From NCBI GenBank assembly GCA_964470785.1, contig CAYYED010000048.1:1-14311 (forward strand): DNA of 14,311 nucleotides, given 5' to 3'. This DNA comes from CAYYED01 sp964470785 (GTDB lineage Bacteria > Patescibacteriota > Minisyncoccia > Minisyncoccales > PEYH01). This document shows positions 12,652 through 14,311 of this stretch, one piece after another (position 1 is the first letter of the stretch; every line of letters begins with the position of its first letter). A program made the translations under genes and the position numbers. The notes beneath the pieces were generated by a model, which had not been told where the DNA came from, did not search any database, and saw only the letters and a list, made by a program, of their open reading frames with translations.

Positions 12652-13047
12652 ATGAGCGAAACGCAGCAATATGCAGAACTTATTAGGCCCGACTGGGCGC
12701 CTCCGGCGTTTCTTTTTGGCCCGGTTTGGACGGTTTTATACATTATTATTGCCATTTCTTTTGGTACGGTTTTTTACAGGGCTATTCGCAAAGAATTGCC
12801 TTTTTTTGCTGTCTTGCCTTTTGGTCTGAACTTAATTTTCAATTTTCTTTTCCCCCCTATTCAATTTGTCTTGCAAAATAATTTTTTGGCTTCCATTGAT
12901 ATCATTTTTGTCTTGGCGACCCTGATTTGGGCAATGGCCGTAATTTATCGCCGTATTAAATGGGTGGCTTTAGTAAATATCCCTTATTTCCTCTGGGTTT
13001 GTTTTGCCACGGTTTTGCAGATAACGATTACATGCCTGAATTGGTAA
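12652..13047 (+). CDS. TspO/MBR-family (tryptophan-rich sensory) protein, short form
   Basis: The 131-residue protein carries WAPPAFLFGPVWTVLYI (15-31), the W-x-PP-x-x-FGPVW motif of TspO, then LNLIFNFLFPPIQF, and ends with NIPYFLWVCFATVLQITITCLNW (about 109-131), matching the PYxxWxxFAxxLN signature. TspO proteins bind porphyrins and other hydrophobic ligands in the membrane. The normal family has five membrane helices in about 150-160 residues. Here the first helix is missing: the protein starts in the loop before helix 2, and an in-frame stop (TAA 12637-12639) prevents extension upstream. It probably has four helices. It follows the LOG gene by 8 bases and is followed by a palindromic element and terminators. 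Confidence 0.88.
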   Translation: MSETQQYAELIRPDWAPPAFLFGPVWTVLYIIIAISFGTVFYRAIRKELPFFAVLPFGLNLIFNFLFPPIQFVLQNNFLASIDIIFVLATLIWAMAVIYRRIKWVALVNIPYFLWVCFATVLQITITCLNW

Positions 13048-13066
13048 AATATTTTTTAAAAAATCT

Positions 13067-13175
13067 TTGAATTACGAAATTACCCTTTTCTCCTCTATCT
13101 CCCCCTTCCTTTTAGGGGAAGGGGGGGAGAAAAAGAGGGGATTAGGAAAGGATTATATGGTATTTCGTAATTTAA
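13067..13175 (-). repeat. Palindromic MITE-like element, copy E2 (inverted to E1)
   Basis: TTGAATTACGAAAT (13067-13080) faces ATTTCGTAATTTAA (13162-13175), one mismatch from perfect inversion. The inner arm TCTCCCCCTTCC (13098-13109) pairs with GGAAGGGGGGGAGA (13117-13130) with a two-base bulge. Its right arm, read in reverse complement (ATATAATCCTTTCC), matches the left arm of E1 (ATATAATTCTTTCC), so the copies are in opposite orientation. It fills part of the 351-base gap 13048-13398; terminators fill most of the rest. Confidence 0.75.
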
Positions 13176-13187
13176 AAAAAATTATGC

Positions 13188-13210
13188 AACCGCTTATTGG
13201 CGGTTTTTTG
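13188..13210 (+). terminator. Rho-independent terminator
   Basis: AACCGC (13188-13193) pairs with GCGGTT (13200-13205) around TTATTG, followed by T residues. It ends the LOG-TspO transcript after element E2. Confidence 0.8.
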
Positions 13211-13305
13211 TTTTTGTAACCAAAAATACTTGGCATATTTATTCAATTAATTAGAATGCATTTGGGAAGGCCATCCTTCCCGGACATTTCTCTGTGGATA
13301 TAAAG

Positions 13306-13336
13306 AAAAAAATCCGAGCGGTTTCTCGGGTTTTTA
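13306..13336 (+). terminator. Second terminator upstream of the helicase gene
   Basis: CCGAG (13314-13318) pairs with CTCGG (13325-13329), extended by a T-G pair and A/T pairs, and is followed by a T-run. Another hairpin without a T-run, GGGAAGG-CCAT-CCTTCCC, lies at 13264-13281. Together they insulate the helicase gene. Confidence 0.6.
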
Positions 13337-13398
13337 TTTTATGATAAGATACAATAATAGTTATTGTGACTAAAGCCCAAAAAGATAAAAAAACTAAG

Positions 13399-14311
13399 AT
13401 GACTCAAGAACAAGCATTAGACATATTAAAGCTTGGATACAATGTATTTTTAACAGGAGCGCCCGGAACCGGGAAAACTTTTTTATTGAATAAATACATT
13501 GATTATTTAAGAAACAACGGCAAAAGCGTAGCGGTTACCGCTTCTACGGGGATCGCTGCTACCCATATGGGAGGAATAACCATACACTCTTGGTCGGGTA
13601 TAGGCATTAAAGAGATGTTAAGCGATGGGGATATTAAAAAATTACAAAAAAGGTCGTATCTTAGAAAAAGATTTCAAAAAACCAATGTTCTTATAATTGA
13701 CGAAATTTCAATGCTGCACGCCTTTCAATTTGACTTGGTTGACCGGATTTGCAGGGCCTTTAAAAACAGTCCAAAGCCGTTTGGCGGAATGCAGGTTGTT
13801 TGCTCGGGTGATTTATTTCAGCTTCCTCCGGTTCAAAAAAGAGGAGAAGCGGCCAGTTTTGTTATTAGATCTCAAGTATGGAAGAATATGGATATAAAAA
13901 TTTGCTATTTAGAAAAACAGTATCGACAAGAAGGAGAACATTTACTTTCTTTGCTTAATCATATTCGCAATAATGCGGCCGAAGAGGCGAAAGCAATATT
14001 GCTTGATGTCGGGAGCAAAAGAAACACCTTTTCTATTGCTCCGACAAGATTATACACGCATAATATAGACGTGGATACTATTAACGATGTCGAGTTACGA
14101 AAAATAGAAGAGGAAGAATTTGTTTATTATATGCATTCAAGAGGCAGCAAAAATATTGCTTCTTCTTTGCGAAAAAATTGCTTGGCTCCTGAAAAATTAG
14201 TGCTTAAAAAGAGGGCTAAAGTAATGTTTGTAAAAAATAATTTTGATAAAGGATATGTTAACGGCACTTTAGGCATGATAGTGGGCTTTGATGAAAATGG
14301 TTTGCCGATTG
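13399..14311 (+). CDS. PIF1-like SF1 DNA helicase (3' partial)
   Basis: The first 304 residues of an ATP-dependent helicase are present; the gene runs off the window. Walker A is GAPGTGKT (20-27), followed by TASTGIAATHMGG (helicase motif Ia; about 47-59), IHSWSGIG, Walker B NVLIIDEISML (about 96-106), and GDLFQLPPV (motif III). QYRQEGEH corresponds to motif IV. This order is typical of PIF1/RecD2-type 5'-3' helicases that act in replication, recombination or G-quadruplex removal. ATG 13399 gives MTQEQALDILKLGYNVFLTG, a family-like start. GTG 13366 in frame would add 11 basic residues (TKAQKDKKTK) and is a fair alternative. No Shine-Dalgarno is seen for either. The gene stands behind two terminators and so has its own promoter, which I could not place with confidence. 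Confidence 0.92.
   Translation, partial: MTQEQALDILKLGYNVFLTGAPGTGKTFLLNKYIDYLRNNGKSVAVTASTGIAATHMGGITIHSWSGIGIKEMLSDGDIKKLQKRSYLRKRFQKTNVLIIDEISMLHAFQFDLVDRICRAFKNSPKPFGGMQVVCSGDLFQLPPVQKRGEAASFVIRSQVWKNMDIKICYLEKQYRQEGEHLLSLLNHIRNNAAEEAKAILLDVGSKRNTFSIAPTRLYTHNIDVDTINDVELRKIEEEEFVYYMHSRGSKNIASSLRKNCLAPEKLVLKKRAKVMFVKNNFDKGYVNGTLGMIVGFDENGLPI

Noticed and set aside
7910..13175. Composite transposon defined by E1 and E2
   Set aside because: No transposase lies between them and the elements look like independent short palindromes, so only the weaker inversion or MITE-pair reading is kept.
1..14311. CRISPR array, tRNA, rRNA, toxin-antitoxin or defence system
   Set aside because: I saw no regularly spaced repeats of the right size, no cloverleaf with a TTCGA arm, and no matching gene families. 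The deoC cloverleaf-like palindrome lacks tRNA consensus bases and lies in a coding frame.

Overview
The window is AT-rich bacterial chromosome with short intergenic gaps, standard stop codons, bacterial sigma-70-type promoters, U-tract terminators and mostly start codons without a clear Shine-Dalgarno sequence. The mix of small redox proteins, a PIF1-like helicase, a DUF5320 remnant and many palindromic intergenic repeats suggests a Candidate Phyla Radiation (Patescibacteria/Parcubacteria-like) genome. That placement is an inference from style, not from a marker gene. Almost all genes lie on the + strand; one small membrane-protein gene (7508-7894) is on the - strand.

Left part (1-1634): the 3' end of an unknown gene is followed by three successive terminator-like hairpins and then a near-consensus promoter (TTGACA-17-TATATT, 416-444). 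This promoter faces a decayed DUF5320 remnant, a small cysteine-containing ORF, a 2[4Fe-4S] ferredoxin with an unusual Gly/Arg tail, and a thioredoxin. Middle-left (1771-5458): a glutamate dehydrogenase gene bracketed by copies of a ~45-50 bp repeat, a carboxymuconolactone decarboxylase/AhpD-fold protein, and the ATPase and permease of a ZnuBC-type metal ABC transporter. A structured intergenic region with a strong terminator separates these from a UPF0371/DUF1846 protein (5744-7228).

Right part (7229-14311): a REP/MITE-like inverted repeat and a terminator lie between convergent genes. Two ~108 bp palindromic elements with the same terminal inverted repeats (7910-8016 and 13067-13175, in opposite orientation) then bracket a 5 kb + strand block. 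The block holds a membrane-anchored thioredoxin-like protein plus a thioredoxin-CcdA/DsbD-like electron-transfer membrane protein, a truncated epimerase fragment, class II fructose-bisphosphate aldolase, deoxyribose-phosphate aldolase, a LOG-family nucleotide hydrolase and a short TspO/MBR protein. A PIF1-like helicase runs off the right edge.

Functionally the window combines thiol/Fe-S redox chemistry (ferredoxin, two thioredoxin-type proteins, CcdA-like conduit, AhpD fold) with central carbon and nucleotide-salvage enzymes (GdhA, Fba, DeoC, LOG). I see no CRISPR array, tRNA, rRNA, transposase or complete defence system. The most unusual feature is a perfectly paired 58-nt three-way-junction palindrome inside the deoC reading frame (11313-11370). 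It is translated into an apparent extra peptide and resembles an in-frame palindromic element of the kind known from Rickettsia.
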